Origin: Desmodesmus armatus
Taxonomy: Eukaryota > Chlorophyta > Chlorophyceae > Sphaeropleales > Scenedesmaceae
Direction of reading: 5' to 3'
Length of the DNA stretch: 64,000 nucleotides
Assembly (NCBI GenBank): GCA_007449985.2
Contig: VIIQ02000574.1
Location: 434,001-498,000 of the forward strand
The translations under genes and the position numbers were made by a program. Shown piece after piece: positions 45,319-55,842 of the stretch. Under the pieces are notes generated by a model, which saw only the letters and a program-made list of their open reading frames with translations, did no database searches and was not told the DNA's origin. How positions within the stretch are numbered: position 1 is the stretch's first letter; each line of letters opens with the position of its first letter.

Positions 45319-46344
45319 TTACTTCTTGGCAGCAGCCACTGCCTCCTCCCTCAGCTTGGACAGCAGCTTCTTCTTCTGCTTGTAGCTGATGCCAGACTTC
45401 TTGGTGCCCTCAAGGGTGTCTGCATGGCCACAGCAGACACACGGGCAACAAAGAAGGGTGAGCGGGCCAGACAACAATGCTGAGAGGGGTCCCTACTTCA
45501 GCCTGCTGTTGCATCCCCAGGATGTGGCTATGGCAACGCATGTTTGCTTGCTGCAAGCCTGCTGTAGAGCTGCATCGAACTTGTTGCCATGCATGCTGAT
45601 GCAGCTGCAAGGTAGTTGAAAGACAGCTGTGCACTCACATCCCTCCATGCTGGCACGGGTTGGGCTCTTGGGTGAGCTGCCTGCAGAGCCGGTGTTGCGG
45701 CCCAGACCACCGTAGCTCTCCTGGGAGGGGATTGTGAGGGCAGAGGCCTGCTGGGGCACTGCCAGGGCAGCAGCAGCAACACCTGCACATACACGCCAAG
45801 CCAACAGCCATGCAGCGTTGAGGGATTGCTTACAAACCACAAGGACAACGTGTGCAGCCGTGCAGGGGTCAAGCCAACTGCATCACAGCGATGTCAACAT
45901 TGCCAAAGCACCCAGCAGCAGTGGCCCAAGACTGCAGAATGCCTCCCAGCTGGCAAGTCCGAGCTGCATCAGCGCGGTAATAGCTGAAGAGTCATATATT
46001 CTACATATTTCAGGGGCCGCATCAGCCATTGTGCGCTTGGCTACGGAAAACAAGTGTGATCTTGCTGGCTGGGACTGATATGCGCAGGCACTGGACAGCC
46101 TGTCGTGAACCCCCGTCACAAGCCATATCTGCAGCCAACGACACTCACCAGCAGCGAACAGGCCGAGGATGCTGCGCCTGCTCTCCTGCTGAGCCCGCAC
46201 GACGACAGTCTGTGCGCGAGATGGCTTCACAGCCTGCAACAAACACCCCCATCAGCTACGTCCTTCACGGCCAGCATCTGATTAGGCGAATGCGCGCAGG
46301 CTCACCACACGGCTGGCGACAGAGCGGGTCTGGAGGGCCTGCAT
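45319..46344 (-). CDS. Small thylakoid-lumen precursor protein (Tat-type signal)
   Basis: Exons 46344-46306, 46233-46149, 45782-45639 and 45419-45319 are in phase, giving 122 residues. The N-terminus is a chloroplast transit peptide rich in Arg/Ser/Ala/Val. A twin-arginine thylakoid signal follows: SRRS (31-34), a hydrophobic stretch (ILGLFAAGVAAAALAV) and an AxA site (ASA, 54-56). The mature protein would be about 66 residues: LTIPSQESYGGLGRNTGS, a Ser/Pro segment, then a strongly basic C-terminus (GISYKQKKKLLSKLREEA..KK). The location in the thylakoid lumen follows from the bipartite signal. I do not recognise the mature part; it is the size of minor photosystem-associated subunits, but that is a guess. 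Confidence 0.75.
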
Positions 46345-46583
46345 CTTGGATGGTGCTGATGAGCTGCTGAAAAAGTGTATGGGGCTTGAAATTGTTGCCC
46401 TCTGCACAGACAGAGTCCATACATCGGAAGATTTTATCGCCCTCTGGTTTAGGGTCTTTGGCAGTTACTGGGAGAAACTGAAAAGTTGCGGACAGGCGCT
46501 CTGTAGGGCCAAACTGAATCCTATAGTCATTGTGTAGAGTGTCTGGGCCCTGGACATTCTTCCTGGTGTTGTTGCAGGCCATC
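46345..46583. promoter_or_regulatory. Divergent 5' region of lumen-protein (-) and J-domain protein (+) genes
   Basis: Only 239 bp separate the two start codons. An AG acceptor-like site (TTGTTGCAG) at 46577 lies just before the plus-strand ATG, so part of this DNA may be a 5' UTR intron. Confidence 0.4.
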
Positions 46584-49500
46584 ATGGGCACTCACACACA
46601 TCACAAGAGTGAAAAGAAGAGCAAGAAGAGCAAACACAAAGAAAAGGACGACAGCAAGAGAAAGTCCAGCAAAAAAGAACACAAACATAAGCGGCACAAG
46701 AAGCACAAGAGGCAGCAGGACACCAGCAGCAGCAGCAGTGACAGTGACAGCGGTTACAATGGGCGAGCTGGCTCAGCCCTGTCACAGCTTGAGCGTGAAC
46801 GTGCTGCAGTGCAAGGTGCTCGGTACCTGTTGTCAAGCCAGCAGGGTGTCCGCAAGGACTTCAGAGAGGTGAGCTGCACTGCATGCAACAGTTGAGCATG
46901 CATTCATGTCATCTGGTAATTCTCACACTGCAGCTTGTGTGTGCTGCATGTTGCTCCTACAGCTGCTGTGGGGACTAGACAACGGTCAATGTGTGGACCT
47001 GGCTGGAATCCCAGATGATCTGCTGCGCTCACAGCTACAGCACATCCTGGAGCTGCTGGGCCTCAAGTGCACCAAGGTATGCAACAGCAACAGCAATGAC
47101 ACTCTTGTGTGATACACACCTCATCCTAGTAGCAGTTGGTGCCAGTCAGCCATGTCACTTGAAAGACACACAGCTTGGAAAGCTTGGATCATGCTGGCCA
47201 ATACAGTGCAGATCTGCCGGCATGCAGATGCAAGGGTGTGTTGCAGCAGCTGCATGCCGTATGTGGCTATGTGAGCACACCACCTAGTGGGTATGGGTAA
47301 TGTCTTATTCCAAACCTATGACGACTTGTCTGGCCCCGCCCACTTTGCCCTTCTCATTGATCATGTGTAGGGTCAGTACTGGCTGCCCAGCGGCACACCC
47401 ACCGCCCTCTCTGTCATAGGGTTTGTGTTTGACGAGCCGCCCAAGGCCAACGCTCAGCCACCACCTGGCATGCCCACCCCAGCACCAGCGCAGCAGGAGC
47501 AGGAACCTCAACAACATCATCAGCAGCAGCAGCAGCAGGAGGAGGTGCTACATCAACAGCAGCAGCAGCAGCATGCGTGTGCAGAGGAGGCTGGGCCAGA
47601 GGTGGTGGTTGGTCCTGCAGGGCCCCCTGTCAGAGCTGCTGCAGGGACTGTTAGTGACACAAGGCCAGGTGTTGAGGCAGAGGTACACCATGCAGCAGCA
47701 GCAGCAGCAGCAGCTCAGGCGACGGATGGTGAGTTGGAGTGCTGCATGGACCTGGGTCGGGGCTGCATGGCATGCGTTTGGTGCCCCCTGCTGAGGTTTT
47801 GGCATGCATGGGACCTGCAGATGTGGGAGCAGCAGCTGTATTGGCATACGGCGCAGACCAGCAGCATTGTCATGCATGGGGGATTGCTGTGCCTTTATTG
47901 TCTGATGCCTTTCTTGTCTGATGCACAACGACGCATGCGGGGCCTTGAGCTGCCCGTTCTTGCAGCCTGTGTGGCTACTACGCCACACACTCCTGTCATG
48001 CCTGTTGAGCGATGCCCTGCTGCTCAAAGCCCTGCTGGCTGAGGCCTGCCTATCATCAGTCTGCTAACTGCTACCCTTGCATTTGCTGCCACCTAATCCT
48101 TGCCCTGGCTGTTGACTAATCCTTGCCCTGGCCGTTGACTAATCCTTGCCCTGGCTGTTGACTAATCCTTGTCCTGGCTGCTGGCTGAACCCCTGCAGAG
48201 GCGTACCCTGAGGAGCCGCCAGAGGAGTCAGCTCCCAAGCGGCGGCGCGTGGCGGGCCCTGCTGCTCCCAGTGCAGAGCTGCTGGCCGCAGCAGCAGCCA
48301 TGCACGCAGACATACAGGCAGCAGGCGGCTACGTAGACACAGACGCAGCAGCGGAGGAAGGTCCAAGGCCTGAGCAGGACTCCTTGATCGGTCCACCACC
48401 ACCTGAGTTCATAGATGAAGCAGATGCAGCACCAGCAGATGCACGTGAAGCAGCAGTGGTCAGGGTCCTGCGGGTGCTGCGAGAGGCAGCAGCTGCTGCT
48501 CCCGCCTCGGCCGTCGGCCCCCAGGCTGCGCCCGCAGCAGCGGCCGCTGCCGCCGCCGCAGACCCGTACGCTGTGCTGGACGTGTCTGCAGATGCCGACA
48601 CTGGCAGTGTGAGGAAGGCGTACTGGAGGCTGTCGCTGCTGGTGCATCCTGATAAGTGCAGCCATCCTTCTGCGCATGAGGCTTTCCAGGCAGTCAGCAA
48701 GGCAGCAAAGCTCCTGCAGGATTCAGAGGCCAGGAAGGCACACGATGCAGCAGCAGAGGATGCAGCCCTGCGCAAGGCTGCGCTGGCTGCTGCAGCAGCA
48801 GCGGAGCGGCAGGCAGCCTGGGCGACAGCCAGGGGGCAGCAGGTTCCTGCAGAGGTTGCTGCGCAGCTGGCTGCTGCACGCGCGGCTGCTGCTGGCCCTG
48901 TGGCGCGGGAGTCGTGGATGACGGACCTTCCGGCGGCGGGGCTCACTACTGCATCTGCACTGGCAAACCTGTCACAGGTGTGTGTGGGGGGGGGGGTGTT
49001 TGAATGTTCAATTGAATGCTGTCACCGTGCTGACATGGAGTACAACATTGATTGGGTGCATTGTACAGCGTCACTGACACGTGTGGTGTGCTGGCACTGT
49101 GTGCTTGTGTGTGAGTAAGCCTCACCTTATTGTGCCTAGCTGGTGGCCGTCATATCCTGTCGGAGTCCACAGCAGCGGCAGCGGTTGATGAAATAATGTT
49201 ATCAGGAGCTGGGTGTGGCATTTGCAACTTGTAGGTGTCTGCAAGTGCTGGCCCTCTTTTTCTTCGTTCACCACTCTAGGGGGGTTGTCTCGCTGTTGTG
49301 TTCCAGTTGACCAGGTGGTTCCCGAATGTTGACGGCGTTTGCAGAAGTGTTACCCCTTTCCACCCCTCTGCCCCCGGCTGCGTGTTGCACCCTTCGTCAC
49401 CCTGATGTCATGCATGCATTTTGTCACTGCAGGTCAGCCAGACGGCCTTCAACCGCTTTGGCACCCGCGCACGTGGCGACACCAGCGGCTGGACAGACAC

Positions 49501-50264
49501 ACCAGAGATGGCAGCCAAGCGGGCAGCAGGCCTGCTGACTGAGGGCGAGGGCGGGCCCCGCCTGGCCCTTGCAGGCCCTGCTGCAGCAGGGGAGGGTGGT
49601 GCTCCAAAGTCTGCTGCGCTGAAGGCTGCCATGGCACAGTATGGCCAGAGCAGGCAGAAGAGTCTGCTGGAGCTGCATGCTGAGCGGGTGGCAGGGAAGG
49701 GGGGCGGCAAGGGGGAGAAGCGTGAGAAAAGTGAGAAAAGTGAGAAGCGTGAGAAGGGTGAGAAGGAGAAGAGCAGCAAGGGGGACAAGAAGGAGAAGAA
49801 GGAGAAGGGGGACAAGAAGGCCGCAGGTGAGGGCGCAGTCCCCATTATTGCAGGGTTGTTTGCCAGTAGTATGTTGTCTGGAGGGCGGGGGGGGGGGGGG
49901 GGCACCCTGGAGGGCGGCAATGGCTCCTGGGGTGCTGCTTACCACACGATGAAACTTGTTCAGCCAGCCCCATTTTGTTGGTGTCCAGGGCACCTGGCTG
50001 CATTATTGTCACAATCGCCTACGCCATGACCTCAGTGCCATTTGAGATTGACTGCACCGTGCTGTAGACGTGGGCTCAAGCTGCTTGTCTGTGCTGCCTG
50101 CAGGCCCTGCAGCAGCTGGTGCCAAGGATGACTGGGGTGGTATGCCCTGGACGCCCTGGGACAGGGACAAGGACCTCAATGCGCCCTCCACCAAACCCAA
50201 GGGCGCCTCAGACCTCCTCAAAGCAGCAGGGTCCCTCTCAAACAGGTTCAGCAGTGGCAGATAG
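46584..50264 (+). CDS. J-domain protein fused to GPALPP / DUF3752-like regions
   Basis: Exons 46584-46868, 46963-47076, 47371-47728, 48199-48977, 49433-49826 and 50104-50264 are in phase, giving 696 residues. The order is: a Lys/His/Ser-rich basic start (residues 1-60, as in SR/spliceosomal proteins); Gln- and Ala-rich spacers; a PKRRR basic patch; a GPALPP-like motif (IGPPPPEF, about 316); and a J domain (374-435) with YAVLDVSADAD, KAYWRLSLLVHPDK (HPD 402-404) and FQAVSKAAKLLQD. Then come RESWMTDLP and RFGTRARGDTSGWTDTPEM, typical of DUF3752. A Lys/Glu/Gly tract and WGGMPWTPWDRDKDL follow. The HPD triad means it can stimulate an HSP70. The basic RS-like start and DUF3752 part suggest nuclear, RNA-processing work, which is inference. 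Confidence 0.85.
48093..48184. repeat. Four tandem copies of a 23-bp unit in an intron
   Basis: The unit CTAATCCTTGCCCTGGCTGT(TGA) is repeated four times with one or two changes, ending 15 nt before the acceptor at 48198 of the J-domain gene. Each unit carries a CTAAT string that resembles a branch point, so four alternative branch sites precede one acceptor. Confidence 0.9.
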
Positions 50265-50435
50265 TCGACGTCGTCTGGTGTTGGCAGAATGGTCTCTGCA
50301 CTGCTTTGTGTTTGTGTCTGTCCCTGTTCAAACTGTGGACAGTGACCATTGAATCGCCAGCGCTTTTGCGCTTTCCCATTCCCTTGGTGCCCAATTGTTG
50401 AGTGCAACCACGGACAGTAACCAGTTTGGCCGAGC

Positions 50436-50442
50436 TATAAAT
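50436..50442 (+). promoter_or_regulatory. TATA box of the cysteinyl-tRNA synthetase gene
   Basis: TATAAAT stands 75 nt before the ATG at 50517 and 172 nt after the previous gene's stop, in a 252-bp intergenic region. Confidence 0.55.
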
Positions 50443-50516
50443 CGCGCCCCAAACATCCGTGATCAAGGTCAACATCACCCGGGAACGTAGGAACCACGAG
50501 CAGATTGCTGAGGGCT

Positions 50517-53500
50517 ATGCGGGCATTGCAGGGCTACGCGCCCACACAATGTAGCAATGCCCCTCTAGCCAGGCCTGGTGCTGTCCTCCAGCAGCATGCG
50601 GTCAACAGGCTGGTGGTGCAGCAGCAGCACCACTGCAGACACACCCAAGCTTGTGCAAGCAGCTCTGCGGCCGCGTGGCCGGTGCAGCGAGCTTCTATGC
50701 AGTCCCACAGACCTTTTGATTGCTCGCAGCAGCAATTGAGAAGGCAGACCATCGCCAGTGCAGCTGCGGCAGCACAGCAGGTGGTGGATGCTGCCACAGC
50801 AATTGAGCAGCTGCGCAGCAAACTGCAGCTGCACAACTCCATGACCCGCAAGAAGGAGATATTCACGACGAGACCCGAGATGGGTAACAAGGTGCAGATG
50901 TATGTATGCGGCGTGACCGTGTATGACTACAGCCACATAGGTGAGCCGTAGGTGCAACAGCCTAGAACATCATGCACACCAAACAAAGCCCCTGACATAT
51001 GCTTCTGCTGACAAGCACACACCTTCAGGTGTCAGCAGCATGCACACACCTTCAGGTGACAAGCACACACCTTCAGGTGTCAGCAGCATGCACAAGTTGC
51101 TACTGTTGTGTCGGCACCCACGCACACAGTCTTGCGAGCCAGCAAGCCTGAGCGATGGTGCATGCCAGCGGATTGGTGCAGTGGCCTGCCGTGTGCAGCA
51201 GGACACACATACAGTGTTGCAAGTAACAGGAGATTCGGCCATGAGTCACTGCACTAGCAACGAATACTGTCGTACCATGCTCACCAGCTCGATGCCTGAC
51301 ACCTTGCATCGGCCTCAGCACCCAAGTGCAGTTGCCACGCCGCTTCTTTGGCCCGTACCAACTTCGCCAGTGCTGTGCCACTGTGTTGTGCAGGGCATGC
51401 CCGTGTGTACGTTGCCTTCGACGTGCTGTACCGCCTGCTGCGTCAGCTGCAGTACGATGTGCAGTACGTCCGTAACTTCACTGACGTTGATGACAAGATC
51501 ATCAAGCGGGCAGCAGAGTCAGGGGAGGAGCCACTGGCACTGGCAGGCAGGTTCATCACAGAGTTCCATGAAGACATGGCTGCACTGGGCTGCTTGCCAC
51601 CCACAGTGAGTACCAGACAGCAAACCCAGCACAAGGGCAGCACAAGCCAGCCTAGTGATCAGGGGCGTGCTGCCTGTACTTGGCAATACAACCTTGCCTG
51701 GTTGCCTGTTGTGACCAGGCAAACTGACATCTGGCTGTAGCTGTGCAATTGTTATGGCCAGTCATCGTCAGTGCGTCACTTCTCAAGCTCATGTTGGTGT
51801 GACACGCAGCAGGCAAGCTTGGGCCAGTGCCTGAGCAAGACGTGCGGCAGACATGTGCCTGAGAGAATGGCCAGCTGTGTGCTCCATTGCTGCTATCAGG
51901 TATCAGCTGTGTAGGAAGGGCTCTGCATGCGCAACATGGCTCAAGCTGTACCTGCTATTTTAGGAACAAGGCCGTGCTTGCATGTCAGCCCGCCACTGCT
52001 GCTGCTGTGTGCAGGCTGAGCCTCGTGCCACAGACTACATCGATGCCATGATAGACACCATCACAAAGATCATCAGCAACGGACATGCATACGTGCTGGA
52101 CGACGGGGACGTCTACTTTGATGTGGCCTCACTCCCAGGTGCGCCCGGCACTGCTCACATGGGCATTGCACTGCCTGTGCCACAGTCGAAGTGCTGTCTG
52201 TGCAGATGCTGCCTTGAGGATCATACAATTGCACAGGCATTTTTTTTGCACAGGCAATTCGCACAGGCATCAGTCGCATAGGCAGCCAACACGGCTGCCC
52301 CACACAAGGGCTGCATGCAACAGCCTGCGCATCTTCCTGCTATCGGTTGCAGCATTCCTACAAAGCCACACTGCTTTTGCAGCTTCACCCTGAGCTACAT
52401 GCCACTGCTCGTTGCCCAGCCAACCCTGCACTGCACCTCTTCAAGGCTCGCCACCCACCCACCCACTACCCTGGCTGCATATATACACCCATGTCACTGT
52501 TCTTCTTCTTTCTCCTGGTGCCTGCAGGGTATGGCAAGCTGTCTGGTCGCTCCCAGGAGGACAACCGTGCAGGCGAGCGCGTCGCTGTGGACGGCCGCAA
52601 GCGTGGTGCAGCAGACTTTGCCCTGTGGAAGGCAGCCAAGCCTGGTGAGCCCTCCTGGCCCAGCCCCTGGGGCCCTGGCCGGCCCGGTTGGCACATTGAG
52701 TGCAGCAGCATGATTGAGGCGCTGATGGGTGACACCATTGACATCCATGGTGGGGGCAGGGACCTCATCTTCCCCCACCATGAGAATGAGCTGGCTCAGT
52801 CACAGGTGGGTGTGGCGGAGGGCGTGGGGTGGGGTGGGGTGGGCCCCACTAATGAGTGAGGAGGGGGGGGGGAGCATCAGGTGGATGGAGGGTGTTGTTC
52901 GGTGTTATTAGGAGACATGCTGGCCAATCTTGCCATCAGGCATGGGGTGGGGAGTGCAGTGGTGGCAGTCACTGATTGTTGTGTAAGGGCTGAGGCAATG
53001 TTATGCAGAGCACAATTTCATGACGTTGTGATTGCGATGACTGGGGTTTGCAGGGCCAGCTTGCTTTGCTCTGAATCTGCCCTTCTGCTGTTCCTTTGTT
53101 GTCTACGGTGCAGGCCGCGTGTGGTTGCGGGCATGACCACAGCAGCAGCACTGACGCCAGCAGCAGCAGCAGCAACGGCAGCAGCAATGGCAGCAGCCCT
53201 GGCTTTGTGCGCTACTGGCTGCACAACGGCTTTGTGAATGTAGACAGTGAGAAGATGTCAAAGTCGCTCGGAAACTTCTTCACCATCAGGGACGTACTGC
53301 AGTCCTACCACCCAGCCGCCCTGCGTTGGTTCTTGGTCAGTAGCCAGTACCGCACCCCACTCAACTACACCCAGAAGGGTTTAGAGGAAGCCAGCGACAG
53401 GGTTTACTACGTCTACCAAACCCTAGCTGACGTGGCAGCAGTGCTGACAGAGGCTGGGGAGGTTGAGGCAGCAGCAGTGCGGGCAGCAGCTGGGGCTGTC

Positions 53501-54973
53501 ACACCGGCTGCTGCTGCTGCTGCTGCTGCCGGGGGTTCGCCTGCTGGGAAGGCAGCGGGGTCTGAGGCTGTGGGTGTTGAGTTGTTGGCGGCTGTGCTTG
53601 GTGGGCTGTGTGACGACCTCAACACACCCCAGAGTGTGAGTGCACTGTCGGCTCCGCTGAAGGCGATCAATGACCTGCTGACCACAAAGGCTGGCAGGAA
53701 GAACCCTAAGCGGTGAGTGATGCGGAGGGACCGGTTGTTTGTTGGATGGAGGTGTGAGTGTGAGTGCACTGGATCTTGAGTCATGATGCTGTGCGTGGGA
53801 GATACAGTGTGCTGCTGGCTGACACCAGTGGCAGTGCATTGCTCGCAGCGGAGTAGACAGACTGGGTTTGCACCATTGCTGCAACAGCATGCAGGTGGTT
53901 CGCTGGCTTCAAGCTGCGCGTGGCAACACTCAGCCATGCCGTGCTGTAAGCCATCTCTCTGAAACAGCCAGTCAGCAACAGCCAGTGCAGAGCAGCCAGA
54001 GGGGCACCGGGTGTGCTGGTGGCTGCAATGCAGGGTGTTGCCCGGGTCCAGCAGCTGTGCATGAATCCTGCTGCAGTCAGTTCCTCCCACCCCTCACAGC
54101 ACCTGTCCCTCTGCTGTCCCTGTTGCTGACTCCATGCAGGTTGGAGCTGCTGGGGTGTTACCAGCAGGGGCTGCTGGTGGCGCTGGACATGTTGGGCCTA
54201 GCTGTGCCTGACCTGCAGCAGGCACTGGCTGAGCTCAGGAGGCTGGCACTGGCACGCGCAAGCCTGTCTGAGGAGGAGGTGAGACTGTATTGATGGGGAT
54301 AGCGGGGATGGAGCAGTGGCGGGGGGGGGGGGGGGGATGCAGCCTTCTGTGGCGGCAGCAGGTTCTGACTGGGCTCAGCAGGCTTGCACTGGCACGAGCA
54401 AGCTTTTCTGAGGAGGAGGCGAGACTGTTTATTGATGGGGGTGGCGGGGACAGGTCGGGGGGGAGGGGGAGGGGGGGATGCGGCCTTCTGTGGCGGCAGC
54501 AGGATCCGAGTGATCTCAGTAGGCCTGCACTGGCATGCACGAGAGCCTGTCTGAGGAGGAGGTGAGCCTGTGTTAGATGGTAGTGGCAGCGACAGAGCGG
54601 TGGTGGTGGTGGTGGTGGTGGTGTGTGTGGGGGGGGGGGGGGGGGGGGGCACACGGCCTCCTATGGCTGCAGCAGGCCCTTAGTGAAGCTGGCTGGGGTC
54701 CAGGCTTTTTTGCAGTTGAATAGCTCCAGCTGGTCCAAGCCGCATGATCTTACATCACTCAATCCCACGTGCACGCGCCATCCTGTCCTGCGTGCGTGGT
54801 GTGTGCAGGTTGTGCAGCAGATAGCTGCCAGGGCCGCTGCCCGCCAGGCGAAGGACTTTGAGGCCGCAGATGCTGTGCGCAAGAGGCTGGCAGCACGGGG
54901 AATCATGCTGATGGATTCGCCACAGGGCACCACATGGCGGCCAGGGCTTCCGGAGGAGGGGCAGGGTGCATGA
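50517..54973 (+). CDS. Cysteinyl-tRNA synthetase, organelle-targeted
   Basis: Exons 50517-50940, 51394-51605, 52015-52138, 52528-52805, 53114-53712, 54140-54278 and 54809-54973 are in phase, giving 646 residues. It joins cysteine to tRNA-Cys. Class I landmarks: [20 protein letters not shown], with HIGH at 140-143 split by the first intron; [19 protein letters not shown] (zinc ligand); [19 protein letters not shown]; and [11 protein letters not shown] (KMSKS 393-397). An Arg/Gln/Ala-rich leader of about 100 residues before MTRKKEIF is a plastid or mitochondrial (possibly dual) transit peptide. A Ser/Gly-rich insert (355-376) follows the zinc region. An Ala-rich loop lies in the C-terminal half. 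The end ([29 protein letters not shown]) is the usual CysRS C-terminus. The start is the first in-frame ATG after the TATA box. Confidence 0.95.
51010..51093. repeat. Tandem repeat in CysRS intron 1
   Basis: The phrase ACACACCTTCAGGTG occurs three times, alternating with TCAGCAGCATGCAC, making about two copies of a 48-bp unit. It lies wholly within intron 1. Confidence 0.85.
54230..54655. repeat. Tandem duplication of an exon end and its donor in CysRS intron 6
   Basis: Three copies of a unit of about 120-130 bp start with the last 45 nt of exon 6 (GGCTGGCACTGGCACGCGCA.. to GAGGAGGAG|GTGAG), followed by GATGGGG.. and a G run, then a GGCCTTCTGTGGCGGCAGCAG-type block. Copies are at about 54238, 54377 and 54515; a fourth partial block is at about 54650. 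Only the first copy continues the exon in frame. The later copies carry donor-like GAGGAGGCGAGA and GAGGAGGTGAGC sites. Confidence 0.85.
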
Positions 54974-55419
54974 ATGCAGCTCGTTGTCTGGTGCTTGGCA
55001 GGGTATTTTTGAACATCAGGTAGTGAGGACATCCTGAATGCATGTCGAAAGGCTCCTCAGGCATGTCATGATGGACAGATTATTAGTCAAGACCTGGCTG
55101 GGCAATGAGAGTGCATGCATTTCCAGATTTGCAGGTTCAAGCCCAAGCATGTGTGGAAGCAACCAATCTCGCCTTGCCTCGCTTTCCCCAAATTTCAACA
55201 GATCACAACCGGTTCGTCCATCTGCCCGCATCTCGCGAAGATAGTGACCCTGAGGTGCTTTTTGGCTTCACAACACTTCCAAAGCACATCAGCACCGGCA
55301 AGGCCGTGATCGTTTGCCACTCTCGTGCCAGTCTGTTCTGCTGCTGCTATTGCTGTCAGCAAGTGTGCCAGCCTCCCGGCAGGCTGGGGCAGCCCCAGTC
55401 AGCACTTTAGCCAAACAGT
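54974..55419 (+). promoter_or_regulatory. Intergenic / 5' region of the HPt gene
   Basis: 446 bp between the CysRS stop and the HPt ATG. No coding signal. A T/G/C-rich run ending TTGCTGTCAGCAAG (about 55349) could hold an acceptor of a 5' UTR intron. Confidence 0.35.
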
Positions 55420-55842
55420 ATGCCTCTAGAGGCCTTTGTCAAGCAGATGCAGGCAGAGGGCCTGCTGGACGACCAGTTCCAGCAGCTGCTCGCCTTGCAG
55501 GATGAAAGCAACCCCGACTTCGTGTCAGAAGTCGTGACGCTGTACTTCCAGGACTCAGTTGGAAAGCTCGAGAAACTTCACCAGATACTGAGCCAACCAG
55601 CACCGGATTTTCACGAGCTGGACCAAGTGGTGCACCAGTTCAAAGGCAGCAGTGCCAGCCTTGGAGCGACCCACATCGCGCAGCTGTGCATCAAGCTGCG
55701 CCAGGGCTGCCAGCAGCAGGATGCCAGCACGTGCCAGCAGCTGGTGCAGCAAGTGGTTCAGTCTTACGAGCTGCTGAAGCAGCGCCTGGAGCACTTCCTG
55801 CAGTTGGAGCAGCAGCAAAAGAGCGGCGGCGGAGCAAGTTGA
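55420..55842 (+). CDS. Histidine-containing phosphotransfer (HPt) protein
   Basis: A single exon encodes 140 residues. It matches plant AHP-type phosphotransfer proteins along its whole length: EGLLDDQFQQLLALQDESNP (13-32), DFVSEVVTLYFQDS, then LDQVVHQFKGSSASLGA with the phospho-accepting His72, and IAQLCIKLRQGCQQQD. A Gln/Leu-rich helix and SGGGAS tail close it. HPt proteins relay phosphate from hybrid histidine kinases to response regulators (cytokinin-like or environmental phosphorelays) between cytosol and nucleus. All the key residues around His72 (Lys75, Gly76, Ser77/78) are kept. It is the only intronless gene in the window, although plant AHP genes and all neighbours have introns, which may reflect retroposition or intron loss. 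Confidence 0.92.
   Translation: MPLEAFVKQMQAEGLLDDQFQQLLALQDESNPDFVSEVVTLYFQDSVGKLEKLHQILSQPAPDFHELDQVVHQFKGSSASLGATHIAQLCIKLRQGCQQQDASTCQQLVQQVVQSYELLKQRLEHFLQLEQQQKSGGGAS

Noticed and set aside
49641..49952. Arg-rich plus-strand frame (RRRRRRGTRR-type)
   Set aside because: Alternative frame of the Lys/Glu/Gly tract in the J-domain gene exon 5.
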